64,000 nucleotides of DNA, taken from NCBI GenBank assembly GCA_023333565.1, contig JAJKFH010003746.1, positions 62,001 to 126,000 of the forward strand, read 5' to 3'. This document shows positions 10,959 through 23,652 of the stretch, piece by piece. Origin of the DNA: Puffinus mauretanicus (lineage: Eukaryota; Chordata; Aves; Procellariiformes; Procellariidae). The notes beneath the pieces were generated by a model, which ran no database searches, was not told the origin of the DNA, and saw only the letters and a list, made by a program, of their open reading frames with translations. Position 1 is the stretch's first letter. Each line of letters begins with the position of its first letter. The position numbers and the translations under genes were made by a program.

Positions 10959-13900
10959 CTGAAAGAAAAACCACAGAATAATGCCGAATCGATCGCTGTC
11001 CTTCTGTGGTTTGTAAGGCCCTTGGTGACTTAAGGAGCTAAAATCGTCTAGTGGTAGTTGACCTGAAACTGTCCTTCTCATTCATAAAGACAAGCGCAGT
11101 CCAAATCTGCAAAGTTTGGTGGCTGCCTTAGTACTGGGTAGGGAAAATTCTGAGAAGCTTCACTAAGCATCATGCAATTCATATGTTGCTTGCAATCAAT
11201 TCTTTTTATTGTTTGATATTTGCAAAGTACCAACAGCGTTCTGCACCAGCAGGTAAAGGCATGAAGAAAAGTTTCTTGTCACAAAGAGATTGCCATTTAG
11301 ATACACTGTGTACTGACAAAGGAGAGTGTAATGGGAAGCAAAGAGTGAGCAGAGTAATTGAATGATGCATTTAAGCATACATTTTGTTATCTCTGTGGGG
11401 TTTTATGTTTGTTTTCTTCTTGACTTACTGAATTCGGTGTTCATACTTTTCAATCATTCATTAGCTAAACAGTTCTCTTGTGATTTGCCCAGATTAGGAA
11501 ATGAGGACTGGGACAAGCTAAAACTAGGAAAAAGGTGGGTATTTCGTTAAGCGGAGGCAGCTCACATCACTTCTGGAACACCTCTTGCTACTTACTCATT
11601 AGCATTTACCAGAGAGCTGCTGATGGAGGCTACACTCTGCAGAATTAGTTTATTCTTAACACCAGTCAGTGAAGCCTTTACAGACAAGATGGTTTGCTGC
11701 AGACATTGCAAGTTGGCCAGCCAAAACGCAGGCAACCAAATCTTTGGGATTTGGAACATAAAAAGAATTTAGGCAGAATCTGTCTAATTAACTTGACAGA
11801 TCATGGAAAATGGGTGCTCTTTTTAGCATCTGTCAGTCCGTTAGACGTTATTCTGTGAGACAGCATAATGGAAAGGATATATGGAAGGATTTATCTTTCT
11901 TTCCTCCCTATAAAGAGTCAAGGGGCAAGCTGGTACAAACCATTTCATATGACTTTAGACCTCTTCAGAGAAGGTGCCCACACCTGAACCTCTAACTCAG
12001 ACTCCCTATGTAGTAATGCCTGGTTTTCCCCATTGAGTAGGAAGCAATCCATACAACCTATTTTGAATAGCTACCTTGGGAAAAGTTATTTGGAAAAGTG
12101 CCTGCTTTTCTCTACTGACCATAAAGGAAGCACTGAAGGGCCAGCCCAGATGAGGACGTCCACAGAGCTGATACCAATATGCAGTTACAACATGTTGTTT
12201 AGGATTCATCTAATGTCCCATGGGAAACATGGATCAGCAAACGTCACAAGCCTAACAAATACCAAATCTGCATAGATCCTTTCCAGTGGAGGTATCTGTC
12301 ACTTATTTGGTAAGTATCCACTAGGAACCTAGTGATGAGAGGATATTTGAAATATGCAAGGTTAAGAAAACAGGTAAAATGAAACACACATAAAACATTT
12401 AGAAAATTCCAAGTATTTAAAGTGGGTAAATTTACAGACAGACTTTACATGATGGAACCCTCACTTAAAGGAAGGTAACAGTAAAATGAAGGGGTTGAGC
12501 ATGCAGAGCTAAGATGATGTGACTGTCTTCCAGCTAGGTCAAGGAAATATTTACAAGAGTGATTTTATCCCATTTTTGTCACAATGGTGTAAGTAAAACT
12601 TCTCCCTAGCAAGGCAAGCAAAGAGTGCTTGCTGTATGGCACTTCTCTTCAATATGAAATGCAGAAAAAAAAATCTATTAGGGATATCCTTAATTAGCCA
12701 ATAAAGCTGTGGTTGTGACTATGGATATTATAATCTCTTGGGGCAATAATCACATCTCCCTGCGTGCTTGTCCCTTACTGGGAATAAAAATATCCCAACC
12801 CGCCAACCTGACTCTAGTTGGTTTTCACCACCTCATTATTGGAATATTATAGCTAATGAAAATAAAATCTAAATTCTAAAAATATAACAACAGTGTATAT
12901 TCAGGGTCTCCAAAAGCAGACTGAGATCTTGTTAGTCAATATTATTCCTTCCTGTTGGAGCAGAATTCTGTATAATTCTTACGTCCTCCAAAATGTCAGC
13001 TCAGGTTCAGTTCTGACTTTTAAACACCAGCGATGCCCAAGCTACCTTTTCACATTACATTCAAGAAGCAAGAAGTTTTCAGGACAATACAGGTGATTTA
13101 GATACAGCTTAAAATAGAAGACGATGAAGTCACCTACATTTATATTCGATGCTGATGTAAACCACAGCATGTAACGTTTCCAGTAGCTACACACAAATCT
13201 GTCTGGACATTTGGTGGACTCTCCTGGCCATACTTTGTTTCAGGGGCCAATTATAACCGGCAAGGTGATTGTCATCTTAACATGAAGAGGTCCTTAACTA
13301 GTGCATTAGACTGTAAAAATGGAAAAAAAATTACAAAAAATAAATCAAAGACTGTATAAGAATATTTAGGATAACAGTGTCCTTTCAACTACCCTTGCAC
13401 CATTTCATTTCAGCTACACCCAGAAGTAAATCAGAAACCGCAGCTCTTAGAACATGCTTATCCAACAGGTTTGGGACCTCTTGGAGAATCAGTTTAATTA
13501 AGTGTGGGAGATTTTTTTAATCTCATTTCATAACACTTTGTTTTTTTATGAAGAGGAAAAAAATAACTTGCAAAACAAGTATCCCACATTCTGAAAGCTG
13601 TTTTTGGAACATATGGTCTTATCCTTCAGAAATTATGAGTTCTCTTGACACAGGCTGTGACAATCAAGTTGCATATGAAGTACTGCTGTATTATAATTAC
13701 TCAGTTATGCCAGGTTTTTCAACAAAACTTTCCCAGAAGTTCCTGTCACTCAATTTTGAATGTGCATTCAGAGATTTGAAGCTTTAATGAGCCTTGATTG
13801 AGTTAAGTAAAGGCCCACCCAGCCTGTGAAGGCAATCTCTGCTAGCTACCCTGAGTGTCTTGGCCACAGTTAGCCCCAGGCAATGAATACCAAGTCTCAG

Positions 13901-14842
13901 GCAACTTCCAGGGAATTCAGAAAGCTTCCACCTAGAAACAAAGTCTCCCATGAAAATGGCATCAACGCACTCCTATCTCCTGGGAACAGATGGATCCATC
14001 ACATAAAGCTTTGTGAAATGAGAAACGAGCCAGGCTGGAAGCGTGGTGCCATACTAAAAACTCCGCTTGCATTTCCTCAACATCTTCCTATAAAAAGACT
14101 CATTATTGACATTATGTTAATACATTTCATGGGGGTCACCTGATAGTCTCTTAACTTAATAATGGAGTGAATTTGGCTGGTGTATTAGCTGGTGCCCATG
14201 CGAGTTGCATTTTAAATCTAAATCTGAATTTGGTCCGGATGGAATTTGCATCTCTTCCAGATAAATTCTGTACAACTGCAAACACAGTATTTTAAAGAGC
14301 TGTGCCCAATCATTTTTCAGCGAAATGCACAGTTTCAGATTTTGTCAGCTTTCTCTTTGCATTCCCTTTCTAAAATCCAAAGCTTTCTCTCCCAAGGATG
14401 CATAGAAAAAAGAACAAATTTACAGCGATAAGCTCTGACAGCTCACTTCAGCACAGCAAACAGAGCTACATAAAGCCTATACATCACCCTAGTGAAATAT
14501 AAATACAGTTTAGGGTTGGGCATATTCGGAGTATGCCTCTGTTCATAGACTATACCCTGGCCCATGGACTGTAGCTGCAGAAAATGGCAAACTTTTCAGC
14601 CACCCACCAGACATGGTTGCAGCAAGCTGGATCCACAGATGGGAGCTCTTCATGGGTCAGCAGCCTCCGAACCTGCCGCTCCACAAGATGCAAGTAGATC
14701 CTCCGAACACACCAAGCAGTTAGCAGAGAAATAATTCCAGCCTGTGGCCAGTTCTTCATTCTGGGGACCTGCCAGACTTTCCACTCAACCAATCCATTTT
14801 TAAAGACAGCGCCTTATTAGCGCCTTACAGTTCTTGAATTAC
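10959..14842. other. probable intron
   Basis: No supported exon. A minus-strand site near 11579-11619 has a strong gtaagt donor and one open frame (SVASISSSLVNAN) but a poor acceptor. The minus-strand frame of 80 aa at 14550-14792 has no matching splice sites. The remainder is AT-rich single-copy-looking sequence. Confidence 0.4.
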
Positions 14843-14965
14843 TTTGCTGGGTCTTTCTAATGAGACAGCAATCTGTCCAAAGGTATTAAGAGGAGTAAAT
14901 GATAGACCTTTATCTTCTGGTTTGATTACACAGGTGTATTCAAAGGTTAGGGGGACGACAGCAGG
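14843..14965 (-). CDS. candidate 123-nt exon of the minus-strand gene
   Basis: A strong minus-strand acceptor (gttttcctgtgttccag, 14966-14985) precedes 123 nt (41 codons, phase zero at both ends), followed by AAA and a modest gtaatt donor. The peptide contains PAVVPLT, then FEYTCVIKPEDKGLSFTPL, then NTFGQIAVSLERPSK. Its alternation of hydrophobic and polar residues looks like beta strands. If the weak donor is not used, the frame runs on for five residues to a TAA, so a terminal exon of a different transcript is possible. The plus strand is also open here (14844-15092) but gives a less protein-like translation. Family not recognised. Confidence 0.5.
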
Positions 14966-17900
14966 CTGGAACACAGGAAAACTTAGACGGAGCAGTTGTA
15001 AGCTACAATACATGCAGGAACAGTCTTGCGAATACGGGCTTTTTGGCTTGCAGAGAATGATGATCTTTTCTTCTACCTCCCCTAACAGGTAAAAGCCACA
15101 GTACGCTCACCTTCCCCTTTGAGTGAGCCCAAGTAGAACCTTCAGCCCTACGTTATAGAACTTTCTGTATTCACACCCAATCTAAACAAACTCAAAACAT
15201 CTGCATCAGCTCTTTTCCTCCCATTTACATTTTACTGACCTCTAATTAAATCAGTTCAGCAAGGTGCGATTTTTAAATGCATTTTTTAAATTCTGCTTCC
15301 CAACATGCAAGCAATATAAAAAAATGACAATCGCTTACTCCCCGAAAGAGAATTAAATACATTTCACTAGCCGAAATTTATTCGTTAACATTTAATGCTA
15401 AAACGCCACAACACATTCTGACTTTACCATAGTCTTCAATCCATCAGCCTAACCTGTGTGGTTTGCCAAGCGGTACCACGCAGTGGGACGTGTACATCAC
15501 TACAGTTCCCCCCCTGCCATGTGTTATTTCAACAAAATGAGAATTGTAATCCCAGTCTCACTAAAATGATGGCAAAGACAACAGTGAAACTTTTCCCTCT
15601 TAACTTCACCTGTCCCCGACATGGACTTTTCAATGGGAAGCCTGTTGCGTAGGTGCTCTTCAAGTCAGCAGTGAAAACAGACAGGAATGATTCATCTCAC
15701 TCCAATATGGATCCGTAAAGGGCTGTGGGATGAATCCCTTCACCTGAGAAGGTGGGGAACTGTTTCACAGCCAAGTGGGAATAACACAAACACCAGCAAT
15801 GAGTCACGCAAGCAAGGAACCGCATGGAAACTCAACGTTTCCAATGCAAATGAGGCAGTTTGGATTTTCACTTCCCTACTAAAAAGTTTAGATTTTATAT
15901 TTAATATTTTTTATTACATGCATTTCCCCTCTTCTTTTCTCTTTTTTTCTGTGAACACTTCCCATAGAAAAACACAGTCAGAAACCTCCATTCATAGATG
16001 AGTTGCAAAGCGAAAAAAAAAAATCTTCAATGGCAACCATTTTCTGTAAAGCACAACAGAAAGGATACACTGAAACGGAGAAGCTTCTACTAGAAGACCA
16101 CAGGCAGGACCTTAGCTTTCACCCCTTGGCTATGGTTTGGGTTGATATGGTCCTGACAGCTGGGTCCTGCCTGCATGGGTTGCGCACTTTGGTCATACCC
16201 ATGAGGGATTGTCGTTAAAGCAGCACAGCCTGCCTGAGTCGCTGGTGCTTGGAGGGGTGGTCGGGAGCCACGCAAGAGCATCCCAGTCCTCCAGTGGCCT
16301 CCCTAGCACGCGGCTGGGTTCCTTCGGTCTGTGGATGTAGTGATTTGTGAAAAAAGACTGTAAAAATCGTTCCTAGCTGGCCATTTTCCTCTACCATCAA
16401 AAGTGCATTCAACATGCAAAAATTAAATGCGCTTTATTTCTACTTATTTTTTGCTTTTCAGTATAGAACTATATTTTTCCTGAACTCAAGCAATTCCCCA
16501 GCCTTACCCAGTAAACTGTCAGCTGAACACTATCACGTGGCTGCCCTCCTTTTCCCCCAGTCATGGGAGCACAAGTCACCGGTTATAGTATGAATCCATG
16601 CAACCTCTGCCCAAACCTACGAGATTCACACAAACTCTGGAAGAAAGAGGCCACTCCAACACAGAGAAATCTCTTGGTGCCGCATCCCTTTGATGCCCTC
16701 TATCAATCCAGCAATGTTTAGATGATAACATATTGCGTGCAGTCACAAAAGAACATACTTTAAATAGTAGTCTCGTTACAAATTTGTAAACATAGCTAAT
16801 TGGCAATAATACCTCCCTCCATGCTCGCTTTTGGAACAGCTGCTGTCACTGTTGCAGACCATCTACGGATAGGAAGGTATATACCTCCAAAATCCCTCCA
16901 AAATCCCTCTGCTTAATGAGTATCAAAACCAGAGCTGCAGGAAGAGATGCTCGGGCTTCTGTGTTCCCACACTTCCAGCTCTTACGACTAATTTCAAGCT
17001 TTTGTTGATGAATTGGACCTGGGTTGGTTGGTGTTGAACCACTGAAGTCAACGTCGCTGACAACTGCCCCGCCACTTGTGAAAGCATTTCCATACGCACC
17101 AGAGGGATGCAGTCTAGCTCAACCACTCTCTCTTTATTCTTTAAAATAGGTTTGTTTTATTTTTAAATATAAAGATCAGTCATTTGCTCCACCTGATGAT
17201 AATTCTCAGAAGATCTAAATTCACTGCTTGGCTTATTACCGAGCTTTCCTGAGTTCACAAACAAAGTTCACCCTCTGGATTTTGATTCAGGGCAAGAGAT
17301 CCTGATGGCTTCGTGGGGAATTCAACGCAGACGAGCTCAAGGAAAGGAAAGGGCTGGGATGTGTAGAAAAGTGCTTGTTGTATGGGCAGCTCCACGCGTA
17401 GGAGGTGAGAGAAGGCAGCACGCTGGGAGTGGGAGAAGGCTCCAAAGCAAGTCAGCTCTGAGAGAGGAGAGTGAGGAACATAAGGAATATCACAGTGTGT
17501 GGGATGAGATGAGAACAGAGATGTAGGTTTTTAGAGAACTTTAAAACAATTATAGGTTTTTACCATGGGAGGTTCTGTTTGACTAGATCAGAGTGCTTGC
17601 TTCCTTGTTACGTGCCTGGAATTGAAGCTTTCTTTGAAAGAGCTTGCTAACACTATTCCGTACTTTCAATTAACATTTTATTTAAATGCTTTAAGATAGC
17701 TTCTAGATATATTAAAGCCTTACTGATGAAATCTTGAATATAATTTACATATCTAAGTCACATTTGCATTCAATAACAAGACAGCCTTCCAGTATGGAGC
17801 ATGCCATCAATAGCCCCCATTACTAGCACCTTGCTGAATTTCCCCAGCTGCAGCCTTCACTTCAAAAGGCTACAGAACTAGCTGAAAGAAAGGGGACAGT

Positions 17901-19597
17901 GATATCATCAATGATCAGGTATCGCTTCCAAATTTTAGCCTGATGCATTATCATTTTGACCTGTGTACAGCGTTCAGCCACCACTTGGACATATCTTCAG
18001 GAGTTTTACAAGAGACACAAGTCTATTTTTTAATTTAATATTCTTTTCTGTTAAAAAGAAGGGGAGAAAGTATTCATACCCTTCCTACAAATAAAGCACA
18101 AAGTCAGTATCTTTCCACAGTACATCTGCACGCTTCCCTGGGGGATTTTTCATTATAAAATCATATCTCAGTTATCAAGTCTCAGCACCATAAAGCACAT
18201 ATGGGATATGTGATAAAAGCCTTTTTTTTTTTTTTTTTTCAATCAGGAAATACCAGTAAGAGAGACTGGTGGTTGGAGCAGATTTTTTTTGGAAAGCACA
18301 TTTTGAGAATTTCTGAATGTAAGGAGGAATGTGGCGAGAGAAGCCAAAGATGACTGATGCATCGCATGCCTGAGAGCAGCAGCCCACTGGTCAGCGCTGC
18401 ACGGGCGGTACCGGACGCAGGGAAATCATGTGCAAGCGTCTCTGGTTACTCTGAGAGGTTCTTACACAGGCAGACTAATATCAAAGGTGGGCTTGGTGGA
18501 GGTTTGGGGTTTTTGTTTTTTTTTGTGTGTGTCTTTTTGCTTTGGACAGTTTGATTTTTCTTATATTAGACTTGATGCTTCACCGTAAGATTTGTAGAGA
18601 CCATAAATCTTACAAGCCTCTAGAAGGTCAGAAGAGACCAGCTTTGATGCTTGCACAATACAGGGGAACAGCGGGGGTGGCGGGGGAGGGAATTTGGAGC
18701 ATTTCCTTTTTATTGGTAATCCTTATTTCCTTATTTATTGTTTTTGTGAACTGTAGCCATAATCCTTTAAACCCATGCCTTGTCTCACAGAATGAAGTAA
18801 ATCCAAAGTTGAATTTACAGAAGGAGACATGTTTTTGGTTTTGGTTCATCCAAAGAAAGCATCACAGCTGAAAGTCAGAAGAAAACTGGACATCTGTATC
18901 TCTTGAAAAGGTAAAATATCAGGAGTTATAAAAGCCCTAAAAACCATAGGAAACAAGGATATAAAGCCTCTTCTTAGTGGTGTGAAAAGAGGTTTGGCTA
19001 GGGGCTGAGAAGATTTTCCTGCAGATATTTCTTTCCATAGCTGCCTCTTCTCGACTTTGCCAGCCTGTCTTTCAAAGCAGCTGCCAGATAATACCAGATG
19101 AAGAGATGAACCACTGGCTTCCCCCGAATAACAATTCTTACGCTGCCGTAAAGATAAACAGCTCCTGCCACATGTTTTCTATTATCCAGCACCCACTACC
19201 AAGGCCCTACAGCATTCTGCAAGTTAATAAAATATCGTCTAGTTAAGATCAGAATTTGAAAACCTGCGTTAGAATAGCAAGCCAAACTTGACTGCCAGAT
19301 TTTCAGCATCTGCCCGAGCTCCGAATTTTTTCAAATGGGTGAATATCTAAAAATGTCTGTTATGTCCCTGGCACCGTGAGACAAATTCATGATGGGAATT
19401 TATTTCCCATTATGTCACATTACCTGATGGAGCTGCTGAAGAAAGTCAATCACTCACAAGATAAAATGGAAGGCGGAAGAAATGAGGTGGAGTCTCTCGC
19501 TGCCTTGCTCTAACTATACAGCACTACAAGAAAGTACAACCGACAAAATTTTTCTCAGTCCTTAAAGTAACTTTTTATTTATTTATTTTTTAATCAC
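14966..19597. other. probable intron
   Basis: No supported exon. Contains a short tandem duplication at 16882-16905 (12-bp unit, two copies), a GC-richer patch at about 16225-16340, and a run of 18-21 T with flanks at 18220-18241. Open frames on both strands (15687-16001, 18527-18871 and others) have no splice context. Confidence 0.4.
18220..18241. repeat. poly-T tract
   Basis: Uninterrupted T homopolymer of about 18 bases. There are no flanking target-site duplications or upstream gene-like sequence that would mark a processed retrocopy, so it is recorded only as a simple repeat. Confidence 0.8.
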
Positions 19598-19625
19598 CTG
19601 AAGTACTTGCCATTCATCAGACTCA
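19598..19625 (-). CDS. possible 28-nt exon of the minus-strand gene
   Basis: On the minus strand, acceptor tttttctgtaaaaacag precedes 28 nt ending TTCAG before gtgatt. The frame that joins the phase-zero exon at 14843-14965 reads one leading T and then ESDEWQVLQ. Another frame is also open. The peptide is acidic and protein-like, but 28 nt is too short to exclude chance. The leading base would need two bases from the exon upstream, which the very small candidate at 25899-25918 would supply. Confidence 0.3.
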
Positions 19626-20967
19626 CTGTTTTTACAGAAAAACTTCAAGCAATCAATCTAAAACCCTTGCATTAATTTTAAGAGGTTCAGAGACTGGAGA
19701 AGTACTGAGGTTGTGGCACGAGTTCATGCGTAGCTCAGCCAAATCAATATCCCCTTTAAACCACATCACTCTTTTTCACCTTGCAAGTTTTGAAATAGCA
19801 GATATAGTTGCTGCTTTAAAGGAATGTTTTTCTTATATGATTTATTTTCCCATTTCTACACGTGCAGTATTATCCTGAGGGATACTGTGGGTTTTTTTCC
19901 TGCTCCAGCTACTGAACTGCTATTTCCACAGGCATTCTCCATAACAGAGAGGAAAAACATCACCACTGCATCATTTCTATAAGAGAAAGCTGACATGAAA
20001 TGCCAATTAGAAGTTTCTGCTACTGTGTGCTGAGTGGACTGAATACTTTCTTTGAAAGTAGGAGGTAGCTGTCAAACACACAACTCTGGACACAATTGCG
20101 CAGCTCCTCTGAAGAACAGGTTACGGGAAGGGGCGGGGGGGGATCAATAAATAACGGTACCTTCATTATTAATCTTCTTCTGCATTTTTAAATCAGCCAG
20201 AACATTGACAAGTTGAATGTCAAGTTTCTTTCGCTGCCACCTTTTTCCTTGTCTTTCCAGCAGGCAGCACGCAGCCCGTGCTTTGGTTGCACAACTTTCT
20301 GCTGATGCCAGGGCCGGCTGCTGCCCCGAGCCCGGAGCTCCTCTGGGGTCAGAGGTGCAATATCTATTCTGTTATTAGAGAAATTACTCAGTGCAATTTC
20401 ACAGTTCAGCAAAACAGACTTATTGCTTGTATGCACTGTGTGTGCATGCCTTAACAAGCACTTAAAGTTTTCCTACTTCTGTTCCTTCGTGGAAACATCC
20501 ATCTTTAACAGCTTTAGAAATGTTAGCGAGCACGGTTTCTTTTTCTTCTTAACTTTAATAAGGAATTACTGCCTTGCACGTAATAAGGTTTCTAAAGAGC
20601 TGGACTTCCATCTCTGGTATAAATTCAGAAGCAAAAAAGTGAACTCTATGCTTCAGATAAAAACTGAAGAAAGTAACAGGTGGCTTTTTAGTAACATGAT
20701 TACTTTTATTATTACATTCTGAATATTCAATGTTAGCAGCAACTATCTCTTCTTGTGAATGCCCTTCCAAATTCAATCGCTTTATTCAAGTTATCTCTGT
20801 TTATTTCTGCAGGGGCAAGACCGGGGAAAAGTAATGCTATTTCTGCAATGTTTTATTTTATTTACTCTCAATGAAAATGAGAAGGTCTTTTTTACAGCTG
20901 CACAGCCTGTAATGTCAGCTCCAAGCAATCAGCTAAAAAAAAACCCCACAGTCACTTTGCAGGTTTA

Positions 20968-21010
20968 AAATAAAAAAAAAAAGAAAAAAGAAAAAAAGAG
21001 AGAGAAGAAA
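20968..21010 (+). repeat. polypurine (A/G) low-complexity tract
   Basis: About 40 bases of almost pure A and G (A-runs broken by single G, then GAGAGA). A simple repeat, with possible triplex or nucleosome-excluding character by composition alone. Confidence 0.75.
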
Positions 21011-21699
21011 TCAATTCATGTTGTCACAGTCTATCTAGAGTCATATTGTCCCCAGCCATTGATACAGAATAAGAACATCTGGGGATTCAATTACTCATGA
21101 CATGAATAATAATATTTCATTTTTGTTAAATAAAACTTCTTAGTTGCAGGAACTTCTGCTTACTTCACCATGCGATCCTGGAACGAAAGCAACCAGCGAC
21201 TGAGACAAGCCACAGTCCCTTTGGCACCCACGAGCACATCGGTGCAGGTGCATCTGTACCCCCCAACAGAAAATCTTAATAAAGAAAATAATTTTTGAAC
21301 ATCTATTTAAGGATGGGCTCCTGACCTCCAAGCCCTAGCAGATTTCCTAAATGTCACAACCACCTTTTAAGAACTTGAATTAATAGCCTGGTTCAGAAAA
21401 GCACACTTGCCCTTTGAACCGAAGTCAGTGGCACCTGCAGTTGGCCAGTACTTTTGATTAACCCAAACCATGTATCAAAATAGCATTAGGAGTCATTTAG
21501 GCCCTTATTTTAGGCTGCCACTTTATGATTCTCAGTTCATGTTTCAAGAGGATGCTACCACAACCAAGTTTCTATGTGTACATTCTTCTTTCTTAATCAG
21601 GTAGAGCTGTCTGTAGTCTTAGTGACAAAGCCGGGATCAAATCCGATGATACTCGTTTTACAGCAATGAGTAAGCAGCAATACTCATGCTAAAATTGCA

Positions 21700-21785
21700 C
21701 TGACTTGTGCAATCACTTCGATATCAGCAGGACTGTTCTCCAAAATTAAGCATGTGAACCGTTGTGAGATGAATAACTAAAAGTT
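21700..21785 (+). repeat. remnant of the ancient 'AAGCACTTAAGCA' amniote repeat
   Basis: The block reads 'atcagcaggactgttctcc' and then 'aaaattaagcatgtgaac'. It matches the pattern of a palindromic dispersed repeat I know from reptile and bird genomes (TTCA-TGGGACTACTCACATGCTTAAAGTTAAGCATGTG). A second, clearer remnant of the same family is at 51556-51625. The name is not certain. Confidence 0.35.
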
Positions 21786-23599
21786 CAGAAGCAAAATAAT
21801 CAGAAAGGGCTGGAAGTCAGTTCTCTCTTTTTTTTTTGTTTTAGGTGAAGCCTGGTATCTTTTTTTTCCCCTCCTTTTTTTCTTCATGGACATTCATTAA
21901 AGTTAGCTTATGCCAAACAGACGTGATTTGCATCCACTCTACAACATCATGGCTTTACTGAAGCCTAAATGTTCCCTGCAGAAAACAGTGCGAAAGCTTT
22001 AAAAATTCCAAGGGCCTGAATGAAAAATATTTTCCATTATAGCCCAGCTAAGAGAAGCGCTGCACTGGCACTTTGCTGTTGTAGAAGTGCTGTGTAGGGC
22101 ACAACTTGCAAAACACATCGGGAGAAGGTACACAGAAAGTGGGGTAGGTCCTCAGTGGCTCCAAACTGGCAAAACATCATCGCTGGTAAAAGAGTTACAG
22201 CTATGAGACGCCGCTCCGAACACGTGAGTTTGTCACAGTCGTCGTCTGCTGACCACAGAAAAACTTCTAATGGCAAGGCACAGACGTGAAAATTTGCATC
22301 GTCTTATAGGAGGAATCTCAAGTCAGCACCCTCAAAAAATAAAAAACCGGTCACCAATTACTGCTTGCAGATCTCGTGTCTGGCTTTATGTAACGTATCT
22401 AGTCCCACTGTGATCGTTGCCTTTTAAAAATGTGTAACATTTATGGACTCCAGTAAAAATGTTTTTAATATAATGTAGATGAAGTATAAACTATTAACCT
22501 TGGACACTGGTGAATGTGTTAGGTGCTTGGGGGTTTTTTAGCCTCCTTAAATAATTTACTGAGAATTGTCTAAGATTTGCTTGTAATTCATAGCAAATCT
22601 TTTGGAATCGTTAAAATAGTTGCAATTTTTGTAAATATTACAATAGCTATTATTTCATAAATAAAAGGGATGCTCAGAAGGCAGAGAACGTTGAAGAGAG
22701 CACTACTCCGGAGTCTCTGCTCTCCGAGGAGTATCGGTGTGGGTTTCCTGACACTGTCCCACCCATGTATCTTACTGCTGCTCTTCTGGGACCAATGATG
22801 AGGATGACACACAAAAAATCCTGTTTATCAGCAGTTCATTTCTATTTATAAAACATACAGAGTATTATATCATAATATATATCATAGTATATAATCCATG
22901 CCTTGCCTATGCTGTAGCAAAGGTACTAAGAGAAAGTTTCTCAGCTCTGCCACGTTAACAAAGGTCTCTTTGACTTCAGTTCCTGGGCTGCTTCTCCAGA
23001 GGCAGATGTGTATACACCTTTTTTCCCCCCTCAAATGCATATTTGCATCCGAAGTTATTCCCACAAGTTTCATCCTTTGGACTGACTTTCTAAATAACAT
23101 TGTTCTGATGGTCTTAAGTGCTAAAACAACACTTAAGCAAAGGATACACACAAACGACTAACTTGGAGCACAAGTATTTCAACTCAGCTGGGAAATAAAG
23201 CGAGAAGAGGAAAAAAGGCTTTGTATTTTAAGGTGGCTTCCTTTGCTGTTCGTTATATTGTAATGGCCTCTCCAAATCCACCCGTAATGCTCCCTTTCTC
23301 TATCTTCATTCAAACTGCTGTTCAAAGGCTCGTTTTTTGAAGAAACCCAAGAAATACCATTCCTGTGTCAGTCAAATGTTCTCCCCAGACCAATGTAAAT
23401 TTAACTTAAACCAGTAAGATATTGCAGCGCTATTAAGTGGAACAGATAATGAACCTAAATAACTGCTCAATCTTATTAGTGTAGCCCTCATGTACCTTCC
23501 ATTTTTCTTCAAGCCCTGCTGCTTAGCATTCATACTGCCTGATTTGAGACTAAAATTAGATTATAGGAATGCGTGCTTTTTACAAGAGGTCTTTTATTT

Positions 23600-23652
23600 G
23601 TTCCATAAAGTATTTAGCACTCTTTAGGCACTGTATAAATAAAAATAATCAC
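23600..23652 (+). repeat. possible L2/L3/CR1-type LINE 3' tail
   Basis: The sequence 'aaagtatttagcactc', 'ttaggcactgtataaat' and 'aaaaataatca' follows the usual 3' tail of old LINEs (AAAGCRCTTTG, GGCACTATATAAAT, then ATT repeats). Only the tail is visible and no coding part was found next to it. Confidence 0.3.

Noticed and set aside
14550..14792. 80-codon minus-strand frame with a fairly protein-like end
   Set aside because: No usable donor, and the only acceptor lies in purine-rich sequence.
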